DNA of 64,000 bases from Trifolium pratense (lineage: Eukaryota > Streptophyta > Magnoliopsida > Fabales > Fabaceae), in assembly GCF_020283565.1 (NCBI RefSeq), contig NC_060060.1, forward strand, positions 70,851,257-70,915,256, given 5' to 3'. Shown here piece by piece: positions 33,705 through 43,454 of this stretch. The notes under the pieces were generated by a model. The model ran no database searches. It had not been told where the DNA came from and was given only the letters and a program-made list of their open reading frames with translations. The first letter of the stretch is position 1. Every line of letters starts with the position of its first letter. Both the position numbers and the translations under genes were made by a program.

Positions 33705-33773
<69 letters not shown>
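33705..33773. repeat. (TAA)n microsatellite, right array
   Basis: About 22 ATA/TAA units following the right end of the element at 33704. Confidence 0.95.
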
Positions 33774-33858
33774 GTGGCTATGCTCAACAGCCCTTGTCTG
33801 TTGCCTCCACTGCGGCAATGTTCTTATCTATAATGTATGAGTACTTACCAGTATCGAG

Positions 33859-34321
33859 TGTTGGGGTTGATTGCAATGTAAGTCTCACATTGCTAATGAA
33901 GAGAAATAAAGGTCAAAGAAATTATATTGAAGAAGTCTCACATCGCTTAGAATTGTGAAGCAATGAGGGAATCAAGGCTATATAATGGACCTAAGTTCTT
34001 TGTTTATAATTGCACCAAGCAGTAACACTTGTAAACACTTTAAGTTTATATTTGTGTCTTTTTGCTTTTCTCTTATGCTCTTGTTTAAGAGTATTTGAGA
34101 TGTAGTTCAAATATTTACTTTGGAGAGTGTGAGTGTATTGGGGGCCAAGGAAAGGTTGAGGGTAGTCTATGTGTTGTAACAATTTTCACATAGTGTTTAT
34201 TCTCTGATTTGTCGTTTTTGACAACGACCGTGGTTTTTTTCTCCGGTTTGGAGTTTCCACGTTATATTCTTGTGTTGTTGATTGCGTTCTTTTATTTTCT
34301 CTATGCCGGTTTTTCCCAACA
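33859..34321 (+). repeat. 5' LTR of the short LTR element
   Basis: 463 bp, near-identical to 35434-35895; TATA box GGCTATATAATGG near 33978-33990. Confidence 0.93.
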
Positions 34322-35143
34322 ACTGGTATCAGAGCTCTTGGTTTGATTCAGGAGGAGGGAGTTCCGCTGTGAAGTTTAGGCTAGAGAAAATTGATGTTTG
34401 GCTTATAGAAAATCAAGTCAAGGATGTGTTGATGCAATCAGGGTTACACAAGGTCAGCTTGGAGAGGCGGTGGTAATAATACTCGACATCAGTCTGGAGA
34501 GGCGGTGCTAAGAATACTCGAGTTACGTCTGAAACAACAACTTATTATGAGGATGCGAAGGTGCTAGTGGAAGTTGAGAATCGGTGGAGTGCTGTGTCAT
34601 ATGGACTTTGGAAGCTCCTATCACATGTGTTTGAAGAAGAAATACTTTTGAATCCCTATAGCTAGTTGAAGGTGGAGTTGTTCATCTTGGTGACGGAAAG
34701 CTTGTAAGGTTCAAGGTATGGGTGAGTTTCTTTTAACACAATGCGAGGTATTTTCTTGAACTTTGATGCATAGATAGTAGGTAGATTACTTGTTAGATAG
34801 TTCTACTATTATTGGTTATGCATCTGTTACTAGTGGTGATTCTCATGTTTTGGTTAAGTTGTGGATCTTCGGGTGGGTACTTGTTAGTGACATGAGTTTA
34901 GTTGGACTAGTGAAACAAGGTTTAATAGGTGATGTAACTAAACTGAAATTGTTGGAGCCTAACAATGGCCTGAGGTGGTTTCACAGATGTTTGAAGTTGT
35001 TCAAGTGACACATGGGCATCGGTTGACATAGATGCAAGGTGTGTGATGATAGCGTGCGGGCATTGGTTGGCATTGATGCAAGGTACGCGGTTATCTCGAT
35101 GGCTGATGAACTTCCAGAGAAAGCCAACATGGAAGTTGCACCA

Positions 35144-35433
35144 TAAATTGTCAGCGAGGTTTCGAGATGAAATTCTTGGGATGGCTTGGTTCCAAGTGAA
35201 GCAAAATCTTGGGATGGTTTAGTTCCAAGTGAATAAAATTCTTGGGATGGTTTAGTTCCAAGTGGAGTGTACTTTTTATGGTGGAGTATGATAATTTAAT
35301 TTGTCGGTATAGACAATGAGAATTATGATTGTCGGTGAAGACAATGATTGTCGGTATAGACAATGGAAGCATAAGATAATGATTGTCGGTGTAGACAATG
35401 AAGATTAAAGACCATTACAATCAAGGTGGAGAT
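35144..35433 (+). repeat. Short tandem repeats before the 3' LTR
   Basis: TTCTTGGGATGGTTTAGTTC, then CAAGTG, is repeated three times (35172-35263), followed by four TGTCGGT(A/G)TAGACAATG-like units (35302-35400). The purine-rich AAGGTGGAGAT precedes the LTR. Confidence 0.7.
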
Positions 35434-35895
35434 TGTTGGGGTTGATTGCAATGTAAGTCCCACATTGCTAATGAAGAGAAATAAAGGTCAAAGAAATTAT
35501 ATTGAAGAAGTCCCACATCGCTTAGAATTGTGAAGCAATGAGGGAATCAAGGCTATATAATGGACCTAAGTTCTTTGTTTATAATTGCACCAAGCAGTAA
35601 CACTTGTAAACACTTTAAGTTTATATTTGTGTCTTTTTGCTTTTCTCTTATGCTCTTGTTTAAGAGTATTTGAGATGTAGTTCAAATATTTACTTTGGAG
35701 AGTGTGGGTGTATTGGGGGCCAAGGAAAGGTTGAGGGTAGTCTATGTGTTGTAACAATTTTCACATAGTGTTTATTCTTTGGTTGTCGTTTTTGACAACG
35801 ACCGTGGTTTTTTTCTCCGGTTTGGAGTTTCCACGTTATATTCTTGTGTTGTTGATTGCGTTCTTTTATTTTCTCTATGCCGGTTTTTCCCAACA
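35434..35895 (+). repeat. 3' LTR of the short LTR element
   Basis: 462 bp; TG...CA ends; followed by the TCGAG target duplication. Confidence 0.93.
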
Positions 35896-36104
35896 TCGAG
35901 TACGTACTTCATACCAACCCGTACCTTAATTGTTGATAGTGAATTTTCTTTGGAAAGAAATTGAATAAATGATTATTGATAGAATGTTAAGAGGAGAGTA
36001 ATAGCATGTCGGTGCCTTTGAACTCCATTGTTGCGCGGGGTGAAATCTAGTAAAGATTGTGTATCTGTTTCTTTTTTATATTTTAATTAGTTTTAATGTA
36101 TGAG

Positions 36105-36275
36105 CAGTTAGATTTAATCCAACAAATAAGAATACTGCAGCAGTGGAGGCAGCAGACAAGCGGGCTGCTGAGGATCTGGATTCAAAATTCAGTCATGATC
36201 GCAAGATGACAAAATGGCAAAACAGAAAGACGGTGACGAAAACGACAAGACAATGAGATAATAAGGTGGTGCATG
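36105..36275 (+). pseudogene. Exon of an unidentified host gene, 5' of the copia insertion
   Basis: After a pyrimidine-rich, TGAGCAG-ending intron-like stretch, the frame reads FNPTNKNTAAVEAADKRAAE then DLDSKFSHDRKMTKW. I do not recognise the protein. A stretch at 33783-33818 on the minus strand encodes a diverged copy (AAVEATDKG). A frame just before the insertion reads NEIIRWCMA and continues after it at 48413 as VSKKKGEKSSKF and a stop, so the 12-kb element sits in a last exon. The two frames upstream do not join directly; an intron or frameshift lies between. Confidence 0.4.
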
Positions 36276-36280
36276 GCGGT

Positions 36281-37372
36281 TGTTGGAACAAAATTGATTT
36301 AAAGATGTTAGCCCCTAAATCTATAAAGGTTTTGATGATAACAAAGTATTAATAAACAATTGGAAGGACTAAACATTTATTTTAAGTGTGCAGATATAAG
36401 CATCAGATAAGCTCTGAGTGAAGCTCAGAGGATGTGAATTCAGAAGTTCACAAGCGCTCAGAAGATGTTGGACTTCAGAAGTTACAACCTTCAGAGGATG
36501 AAGTCTTCAGAACTTCTTGAGTGACTAAAGCCTCATCAACCTCTGAAGATCTTTTTGATATCTGTGAAGATTCCCTTTGCAAGTCAACTCTTCTACCAAT
36601 GAAGAAAAGGACCTTTCAAGCCTGATCAGTTCAGCTACTCTCGTTTTTGTCTGTCCTCACTTGAGAACGTGGGTCTTCAGAATTGTTAGCTGAATAAGGA
36701 AAGTCCACTCTGCAGTAGTCAAAGTATCTGAAACTTTTACTCAGTTTAGATACAAACAAACTGCATCAAGACAGACTGCTTGAAGACAAAAGATTATCAA
36801 CTCCAACGGTTCTTTTTACAACGACTCTTTTCTAGTCATATATATACTAGAAGAATCAGCTACAAAAAACATATACAATTATCAAGGATTGAACGTGCGC
36901 TGACCAAACTCTGAATTCTGTGTATACAAGCTCTGAACCTCTTATCAAGTGTTTTTGCACTTTAGTCAAATACTCTGTTCTATTTGTATTTGCTCTCTTT
37001 AGGTTCATCTAAGAGCATTTGTATATTTTCATATACTTTACTATTACTTGAGGAAACTTAAGCTTGTGTGCTTAAGTGTGAAGTCTTAAGCTTGTGTGCT
37101 TGAGCATTGTTGAGAAGTCTCTTGCTTGTGTGCTTGAGCAGGTGTAATCTTGTGTGATTATAGTGAAATCCCTTGGAAGTGCAAGGGGACTGGACTACTC
37201 TCGTTTTGTGAGAGGAACCAGTATAAATTGCTTGTGTGATCTCTCTCTCTCTCTTAACGTGTTTATTGTGTTTTTATCCGCTGCCGTTGTAGTTAAGTTA
37301 AGAACTTGAAAAAGTTTTAAACTTGACTAAAACACAATTCAACCCCCCCCTTCTTGTGTTTTCACACCTTCA
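36281..37372 (+). repeat. 5' LTR of SIRE/Maximus-type copy 1
   Basis: 1092 bp. A TATA-like CATATATATAC is near 36838-36849. The first 450 bp are dense in TTCAGA/TCTGAA-type hexamers. A run of eight C occurs near the 3' end (37343-37350). Confidence 0.95.
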
Positions 37373-37374
37373 AT

Positions 37375-37386
37375 TGGTATCAGAGC
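37375..37386 (+). other. Primer-binding site of copy 1
   Basis: TGGTATCAGAGC, complementary to the 3' end of initiator Met tRNA, two bases inside the LTR. Confidence 0.9.
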
Positions 37387-37441
37387 ACTGGTCTGTTACT
37401 TTCACTTAACAGTGAGACAGTAAAGATCTTGTGAGAACACT

Positions 37442-39271
37442 ATGTCTGGAGGAGACGATAGTAGCACTAGAACAACCGGTGAAGCCGGTGAGGCCAGTGG
37501 TGCTGGTGGTGGTCCTAGAAATGCTTTTGGTTTTGACTACTTAAGTAATGAATCACATGAACATAGTGGCAATAGGAAAACCCCTATATTCAATGGTGAT
37601 GCATCATTATTTGAGTGGTGGAAGGAAAGACTGTATAGCAATATTACTGCTATTGATCATGAGTTGTGGGATTTGGTTGAGCTGGGAGTAACTTTTGAAA
37701 ACTTAAATGAACATGGAAGGTTGTCCATTGAGCATAGAAAGTTACTCACACCAGCTAACTTAAAAACCTACACTAAGCATCATAGAGTAAAAGACATTGT
37801 TGTTGGTGCTATTAGACATGAGGATTATGTCAGAATAGAGAACAAGTCTACTGCTAAATCTATCTTTGATTCTATGTGTGCTACCTATGATGGTAATGAA
37901 AAGGTTCAAGAGGCTAAAGCTAGTCTTTTGATAAGGCAATATGAACTATTCACTATGCAACAAGATGAAAACATTGAGACTATGTTTACAAGGTTTCAAA
38001 TCCTTGTATCTGGTCTTAAAGCTCTTAAGAGAAGTTATTCCACCTATGACCATGTTCAGAAGATTCTGAGAAGTCTTCCTATTGCTTGGAGACCCAAGGT
38101 CACTGCAATAGAGGAAGCTCAAAATCTCAAGACTCTGAGTCTTGAAGCTCTGATAAGCAATCTCAGAAGCCATGAGATGGTTCTGGATGCTGACTCAGAA
38201 ACTAAGAAGAAGTCAAAGTCAGTGGCTTTACAGTCAACTAGGACTACTTCTAAGGCTCTTAAGACTCAGCTTCTTGATATTGAAGAAGAATCTTCTGCTG
38301 ATGGTCAAGAGGATGAGATGAATGAGGATGAGTTTGCTTTATTCACCAAGTTTCAGCAATGGAACAGATTTAACAAAAGAAATTTCAGAGGTAACAGCTC
38401 CAGAAATTTTGTCAGCAAAAAGGATGATCAGAAGAACTGCTTCAACTGTAAGAAGCCAGGACACTTTATTGCTGATTGTCCAGAAATGTCTGCTAAAGAC
38501 AAAAGCAAAAGATATAACTCAAAGAAGCAACAATTCAAGAGTAAATTGAGAAAGAGTCTGATGGCTACCTTTGAAGAGCTATCATCTGAGGAAGAAGTTG
38601 AGGAAGAAGAAGAGGCAAATCTAGCCCTGATGGCTTCAACTGACTCAGATGCAGACTCAGACGATGAATCAGAATCAGATTCAGAAGTAACTGATGAGGT
38701 ATTTTCTGACTGCTCTAAATCTCAACTTATAACTGCACTTAACAAGGTCATTGAGAAACATCTCAGAGTGTTAAGTAAACAAAAAGTTTTACAAGAAAAG
38801 CTTAACACTCTGACTGAGCAAGCAGAACATTTTCAAGGTCTATATCAAGAAACTCTGAATAGAGTAAATGACTTTGAAAAGGGTTGTGCTGTTTGTCACA
38901 AACCTATTGATGAGCAGGAAATAGCTCTTCAACAGTTTGTGCATCTCAACCTTGGGAAGAGCAAAGCTGCTAATAGAATTTATAATGTTTTAAGACATAG
39001 AGGAGAAGGACTTGGCTATGAATATGGTAGAACATATTCAAAGCTGAAGACCTTTGCCAAAAAGGTTGGAAAATCTTGGGTTTATTATGTTGTTCCACCA
39101 AGTGAAGAGGGAAAGAATCCTGGTATTGTTGAAAATGACAATGATGATCTGAGTGATTTAGAAGCTGACAGCTCAGAGGAACCAAGTGCCTCAGGATCTG
39201 GAAAGAAAAGTTCAGAAGATAGAAGTTGTTCAGAACCTGAGAACATTAGTTCAGATGTTCTGAAAGCTTAA
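37442..39271 (+). CDS. gag: gag of SIRE/Maximus-type copy 1 (3' end frameshifted)
   Basis: 609 codons from the first ATG after the primer-binding site. A Gly-rich start, the gag core (FNGDASLFEWWKERLYSNI, WDLVELGVTF, LLIRQYELFTMQQDENIETM), a Gly/Arg/Asn stretch, the CCHC knuckle CFNCKKPGHFIADC near residue 333, and a long Glu/Asp-rich coil follow. The other copy lacks the deletion and reads on where this one stops (DVLKA, stop): a single base is missing near 39255-39268. The remaining codons continue in another frame (39268-39843). Confidence 0.9.
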   Translation: MSGGDDSSTRTTGEAGEASGAGGGPRNAFGFDYLSNESHEHSGNRKTPIFNGDASLFEWWKERLYSNITAIDHELWDLVELGVTFENLNEHGRLSIEHRKLLTPANLKTYTKHHRVKDIVVGAIRHEDYVRIENKSTAKSIFDSMCATYDGNEKVQEAKASLLIRQYELFTMQQDENIETMFTRFQILVSGLKALKRSYSTYDHVQKILRSLPIAWRPKVTAIEEAQNLKTLSLEALISNLRSHEMVLDADSETKKKSKSVALQSTRTTSKALKTQLLDIEEESSADGQEDEMNEDEFALFTKFQQWNRFNKRNFRGNSSRNFVSKKDDQKNCFNCKKPGHFIADCPEMSAKDKSKRYNSKKQQFKSKLRKSLMATFEELSSEEEVEEEEEANLALMASTDSDADSDDESESDSEVTDEVFSDCSKSQLITALNKVIEKHLRVLSKQKVLQEKLNTLTEQAEHFQGLYQETLNRVNDFEKGCAVCHKPIDEQEIALQQFVHLNLGKSKAANRIYNVLRHRGEGLGYEYGRTYSKLKTFAKKVGKSWVYYVVPPSEEGKNPGIVENDNDDLSDLEADSSEEPSASGSGKKSSEDRSCSEPENISSDVLKA

Positions 39272-39843
39272 AATCTGAGACTTCAAATTCTGGATCCAAA
39301 GGAACTTCAGTACCTGAAGCTAGTCAATCTAAAAGATCAGAAGTTTTTAAAAGAAAAAATTCAAACTCCAAATCTCAGATGAAGTACAAGACTCAGATTA
39401 TTTATGATTCTAGAGTCAGTAGATATAATCAATCAGAACATGGGATTGATGATAAATACAAACCCTGGAATCATAAACAATCCAAATCTTGGAACAATAA
39501 CAGATTTCAAACAAAGAAAAGATTTCAAAAAGGTTATTATTCCAAACCAAGATCTTTCTCTAACACTAGACAACATAGTAAGCATGTGTGGACTAACAAG
39601 CGTGGACCCAGAAGATGGGTACCAAAAGCTGAAATAATGTATCATTCAGATTTACCAACTAGGAAAGGATATGTCCTACCTAAAGTATGGAAACAAGTCC
39701 TATGCAAAGGAAGAAGGGCTTATGTCCTAGACACATGGTTGACAAGTTCTCAAGTCAACAATCAGAACTTGAAAAATGAAGAGGAAGAATACTGGGATGA
39801 CTTTATCATTAACCTTGATGAAGAGTTCTATCGCAATGATTAA
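39268..39843 (+). pseudogene. gag: Displaced 3' end of gag, copy 1
   Basis: The continuation of gag after the one-base deletion. It is rich in Lys, Asn, Gln and Ser (KPWNHKQSKSWNNNRF, TNKRGPRRWVPKAEIMYHSD) and ends with EEFYRND and TAA. The other copy has the same ending (ESYHND and TAA), so this stop is ancestral and not a lesion. Confidence 0.8.
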
Positions 39844-39881
39844 AGTTGTTTCTCATACAGCCTGCCACTCAAAGAAGTATC

Positions 39882-42800
39882 ATGAATCATTCATGGTATC
39901 TGGATAGTGGATGTTCAAGGCATATGACTGGTGACAAACAACTATTTTCTAAGCTGACTATGAAAGAAGGAGGATCTGTTGGCTTTGGAGGTAATCAAAA
40001 AGGAAAGATAATAGGTACAGGTACAGTAGGTAATTCTTCCCTATCTATTAATGATGTCTGGTTAGTTGATGGACTTAAGCATAATCTATTGAGCATAAGT
40101 CAATTTTGCGACAATGGTTATGTAGTCATTTTTAATAAGGAATCATGTACTGTAACCAAACAATCTGATAATTCCATTATATTCAAAGGTCTTAGAAAGA
40201 ACAATGTTTATAAAATTAATCTTTCTGATTTGAATGAACAAAAAGTGATGTGTCTTTTGACTTTGAGTGAAGAAAAATGGGTCTGGCATAAGAGGTTAGG
40301 CCATGCTAACTGGAGATTAATCTCTAAGCTTAGCAAGCTTGACCTTGTCAGAGGTTTACCAAAAATCAAATATCACTCAAACACACTTTGTGGTTCTTGT
40401 CAAAAAGGAAAAATTACAAAATCTTCTTTTAAACCTAAAAACATTGTTTCTACCTCAAGACCATTGGAACTTCTTCACATTGATCTTTTTGGGCCAGTTC
40501 ACACTGCCTCTATCAATGGAAAGAAGTATGGATTAGTAATTGTTGATGATTACAGTAGATGGACTTGGGTAAAATTCTTAAGAACAAAAGATGAAGCTTA
40601 TGATGAGTTTAGCATCTTCTGCAAACAAATTCAAAATGAAAAAGGCTACACCATTTTAAAAGTTAGAAGTGATCATGGTGGAGAATTTGAAAATGAACCT
40701 TTTGAAAACTTTTGTGAAAAATATGGCATCCTGCATGAATTCTCTTCTCCTAGAACTCCTCAACAAAATGGGGTTGTAGAAAGGAAGAATAGAACTCTGC
40801 AAGAAATGGCCAGAACCATGATGCATGAAACTAATGTAGCAAAATTTTTATGGGCAGAAGCTGTAAACACAGCATGTTATGTTCAAAATAGAATCTATAT
40901 CAGATCTAAATTGAACAAAACTGCTTATGAATTGTTCAAAGGAAGAAAACCTGACATTTCTTATTTTCATCAGTTTGGATGTACATGTTATATCTTAAAC
41001 AACAAAGTCCATCTAAAGAAATTTGATGCTAGAGGTTATAAGGGTATCTTTATAGGATACTCTGAACGCTCAAAAGCATACAGACTGTATATTTCTGAAA
41101 CACACACTGTGGAAGAAAGTATGCATGTCAAATTTGATGACAAAGAGCCTGACCAAGTGTCAGAGCTTGTGGAAGGTTTGTCTAGATTTCAGGTATCAGA
41201 GGATCAATATTCAGATATTCCAAACTACTCAGAACATCCATTCTCTGAAGAACCTCTGAACATAACAGTTCCTACAGACTCTGAACAACAAAGAGCTGAA
41301 GCAACTGCTGAACCTGATGTTGATGAGTCTGAAGATGATGAGCCCCCAAGAAATACCTTCAAATACAAATCATCACATCCAGAGGAACTGATCTTAGGCA
41401 ACAAGGATATTCCAAGAAAGACAAGATCTCAACTGAGAAATGAGGAATCTTTAGTTGGTCTTATCTCAATGATGGAACCTTCAAAGATTGATGAAGCTCT
41501 GAAGGATGATGCTTGGATTGTAGCAATGCAAGAAGAGCTGAATCAATTTCAAAGGAATGATGTATGGACTCTAGTGCCCAAACCTTCACACAAGAACATT
41601 ATTGGAACAAAATGGGTATTCATAAACAAGCTGAATGAACAAGGTGAAGTGGTAAGAAACAAGGCTAGATTGGTTGCACAGGGTTATAGTCAACAAGAGG
41701 GGATTGACTATACTGAAACCTTTGCACCAGTTGCTAGACTTGAAGCAATCAGGTTACTTCTATCCTATGCTGTTAATCATGGAATAACCTTGTATCAGAT
41801 GGATGTTAAAAGTGCCTTCTTAAATGGTTTTATTTCTGAAGAAGTGTATGTTAAGCAACCTCCTGGTTTTGAAGATGTCTCAAACCCAGAACATGTTTTT
41901 AAATTGAAGAAATCACTGTATGGTATGAAACAAGCTCCAAGAGCTTGGTATGATAGACTCAGTAATTTTCTTCTTGAAAAGGGTTTTGAGAAAGGGAAGG
42001 TTGACTGCACACTCTTTAGAAAAACAACCAAAGAAGACATTTTAATCATTCAAATTTATGTTGATGATATTATTTTTGGTTCAACTAATGCTTCCTTGTG
42101 CAAGAATTTTTCTAAGATAATGCAGGATGAATTTGAAATGAGCATGATGGGAGAATTGAAATTCTTTCTTGGAATTCAAATCAATCAGAAGAAGGGAGGA
42201 ACTTATGTTTATCAATCAAAATATACCAAGGAACTTCTGAAGAAGTTCAATCTAGATGACTGCAAGATAATGAACACTCCTATGCATTCAACTACCAACA
42301 TGAGCAAGTCAGATGATGAAGGAAAAGTAGATCAAAAGGTCTACAGAGGTATGATTGGTTCCTTACTCTATCTGACAGCCTCTAGACCAGATATTTTATT
42401 CAGTGTATGCTTATGTGCAAGATTCCAGTCAGATCCTAGAGAATCTCATCTTACTGCTGTAAAGAGAATCTTTAGGTATCTGAAAGGAACAACTAATCTT
42501 GGACTTCTCTATAAGAAATCCAATGATTATGTGCTAAATGGATTCTGTGATGCTGACTATGCTGGAGATAAAATTGAAAGAAAATCCACAAGTGGCAATT
42601 GTCAATTTGTTGGTGAAAACCTTATCTCCTGGGCTAGTAAGAGACAAACTACTATAGCTTTGTCTACAGCAGAAGCAGAATACATTTCAGCAGCTAAGTG
42701 TTGTACACAACTACTCTGGTTAAAATATCAGTTAGAAGATTATCAGGTAAGCAGTAACAATATTCCTTTATATTGTGACAATACTGCAGCCATTCATTTA

Positions 42801-43004
42801 TCTAAAAATCCTATCCTACACTCTAGAGCCAAACATATTGAAATTAAACACCATTTTATCAGAGATTATGTTCAGAAAGGCATTATAGATATTAAGTTTG
42901 TTGATACTGAAAATCAATGGGCTGACATATTTACTAAAGCCTTACCTGTTGAAAGATTTGATTTTATAAAGAAACATCTGAACATGTTTTCAATCTCTGA
43001 ATGA
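39882..43004 (+). CDS. pol: pol of SIRE/Maximus-type copy 1 (protease, integrase, RT, RNase H)
   Basis: The open frame runs from 39840; 39882 is its first ATG. Domains: protease WYLDSGCSRHM at the start; integrase zinc finger WHKRLGHANW with CGSCQKGK; integrase core HIDLFGPV, RSDHGGEFE and PQQNGVVERKN; reverse transcriptase [42 protein letters not shown]; RNase [40 protein letters not shown] and HIEIKHHFIRDYV. No lesion was found. The frame is -1 relative to gag, which stops at 39841-39843; the same arrangement exists in copy 2. How pol is expressed (frameshift, re-initiation 39 nt after the gag stop, or splicing) cannot be told. Confidence 0.92.
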   Translation: MNHSWYLDSGCSRHMTGDKQLFSKLTMKEGGSVGFGGNQKGKIIGTGTVGNSSLSINDVWLVDGLKHNLLSISQFCDNGYVVIFNKESCTVTKQSDNSIIFKGLRKNNVYKINLSDLNEQKVMCLLTLSEEKWVWHKRLGHANWRLISKLSKLDLVRGLPKIKYHSNTLCGSCQKGKITKSSFKPKNIVSTSRPLELLHIDLFGPVHTASINGKKYGLVIVDDYSRWTWVKFLRTKDEAYDEFSIFCKQIQNEKGYTILKVRSDHGGEFENEPFENFCEKYGILHEFSSPRTPQQNGVVERKNRTLQEMARTMMHETNVAKFLWAEAVNTACYVQNRIYIRSKLNKTAYELFKGRKPDISYFHQFGCTCYILNNKVHLKKFDARGYKGIFIGYSERSKAYRLYISETHTVEESMHVKFDDKEPDQVSELVEGLSRFQVSEDQYSDIPNYSEHPFSEEPLNITVPTDSEQQRAEATAEPDVDESEDDEPPRNTFKYKSSHPEELILGNKDIPRKTRSQLRNEESLVGLISMMEPSKIDEALKDDAWIVAMQEELNQFQRNDVWTLVPKPSHKNIIGTKWVFINKLNEQGEVVRNKARLVAQGYSQQEGIDYTETFAPVARLEAIRLLLSYAVNHGITLYQMDVKSAFLNGFISEEVYVKQPPGFEDVSNPEHVFKLKKSLYGMKQAPRAWYDRLSNFLLEKGFEKGKVDCTLFRKTTKEDILIIQIYVDDIIFGSTNASLCKNFSKIMQDEFEMSMMGELKFFLGIQINQKKGGTYVYQSKYTKELLKKFNLDDCKIMNTPMHSTTNMSKSDDEGKVDQKVYRGMIGSLLYLTASRPDILFSVCLCARFQSDPRESHLTAVKRIFRYLKGTTNLGLLYKKSNDYVLNGFCDADYAGDKIERKSTSGNCQFVGENLISWASKRQTTIALSTAEAEYISAAKCCTQLLWLKYQLEDYQVSSNNIPLYCDNTAAIHLSKNPILHSRAKHIEIKHHFIRDYVQKGIIDIKFVDTENQWADIFTKALPVERFDFIKKHLNMFSISE

Positions 43005-43199
43005 AAATTTTTTTTGGCTTTTAAAATGTAAGAGGTTATGTATATCAGAACTTATGATTCAGATCATCTGAAACACAAGCTCTGAAGTACCTAACTCTGA
43101 TAGAGAATTTTAAATATCTCAGAGGCTCTGAACTATTTAAGTGGGAAACGTTTAGTATTCACTGCTGAACAGTTGTCCATTAAAATAGCAGTTACCGAG

Positions 43200-43454
43200 T
43201 AAATTTCTGCACGTGGTCTACGTGTGTCAGGTAGTGGGTGGTTAATGATGATTTTTGGTATTCAACTTTCTGTCAATTAGCGTAAATTCCCAAATTTGCT
43301 ATTTTCGTGTTAACTGTGTGCATTTAAATAAAACTTACACAATACACTTGCACACTTCTCACTCTCACAACCTACACTTTCTTTTTCTCTCTAAACCTTC
43401 AACAAACTTTCTTTCTCTCTCGTTAGTTTTCAAACCCTACCCTAATCTCCAACA
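43200..43454 (+). promoter_or_regulatory. Promoter-like block of the extra sense ORF, copy 1
   Basis: CACGTG at 43210-43215, GTGTGTCAGGTAGTGGGTGG at about 43222-43241, TTTAAATAAA near 43323-43332, then a CT-rich leader with ACTTTCTTTTTCTCTC up to the ATG. All four blocks recur in the same order and at similar spacing upstream of the copy-2 ORF (59467-59711, minus). This is a predicted internal promoter. Confidence 0.6.

Larger units (their letters stand above)
33859..35895 (+). mobile_element. Short non-autonomous LTR retrotransposon
   Basis: LTRs 33859-34321 and 35434-35895 (TGTTGGGG...CCCAACA) flanked by TCGAG at 33854-33858 and 35896-35900. Primer-binding site TGGTATCAGAGC at 34324-34335. 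The 1.1-kb interior holds decayed copia text: AVKFRLEKIDVWL (gag start) and SLVGLVKQGLIGD (pre-integrase), but no usable ORF. By eye the LTRs differ at about five sites and one indel. It must have been moved by another element's proteins. Confidence 0.92.

Noticed and set aside
39780..39846. Programmed -1 frameshift with a classical slippery heptamer at the gag-pol junction
   Set aside because: No X XXY YYZ heptamer or obvious pseudoknot is visible and the two frames hardly overlap; reported only as an open question.
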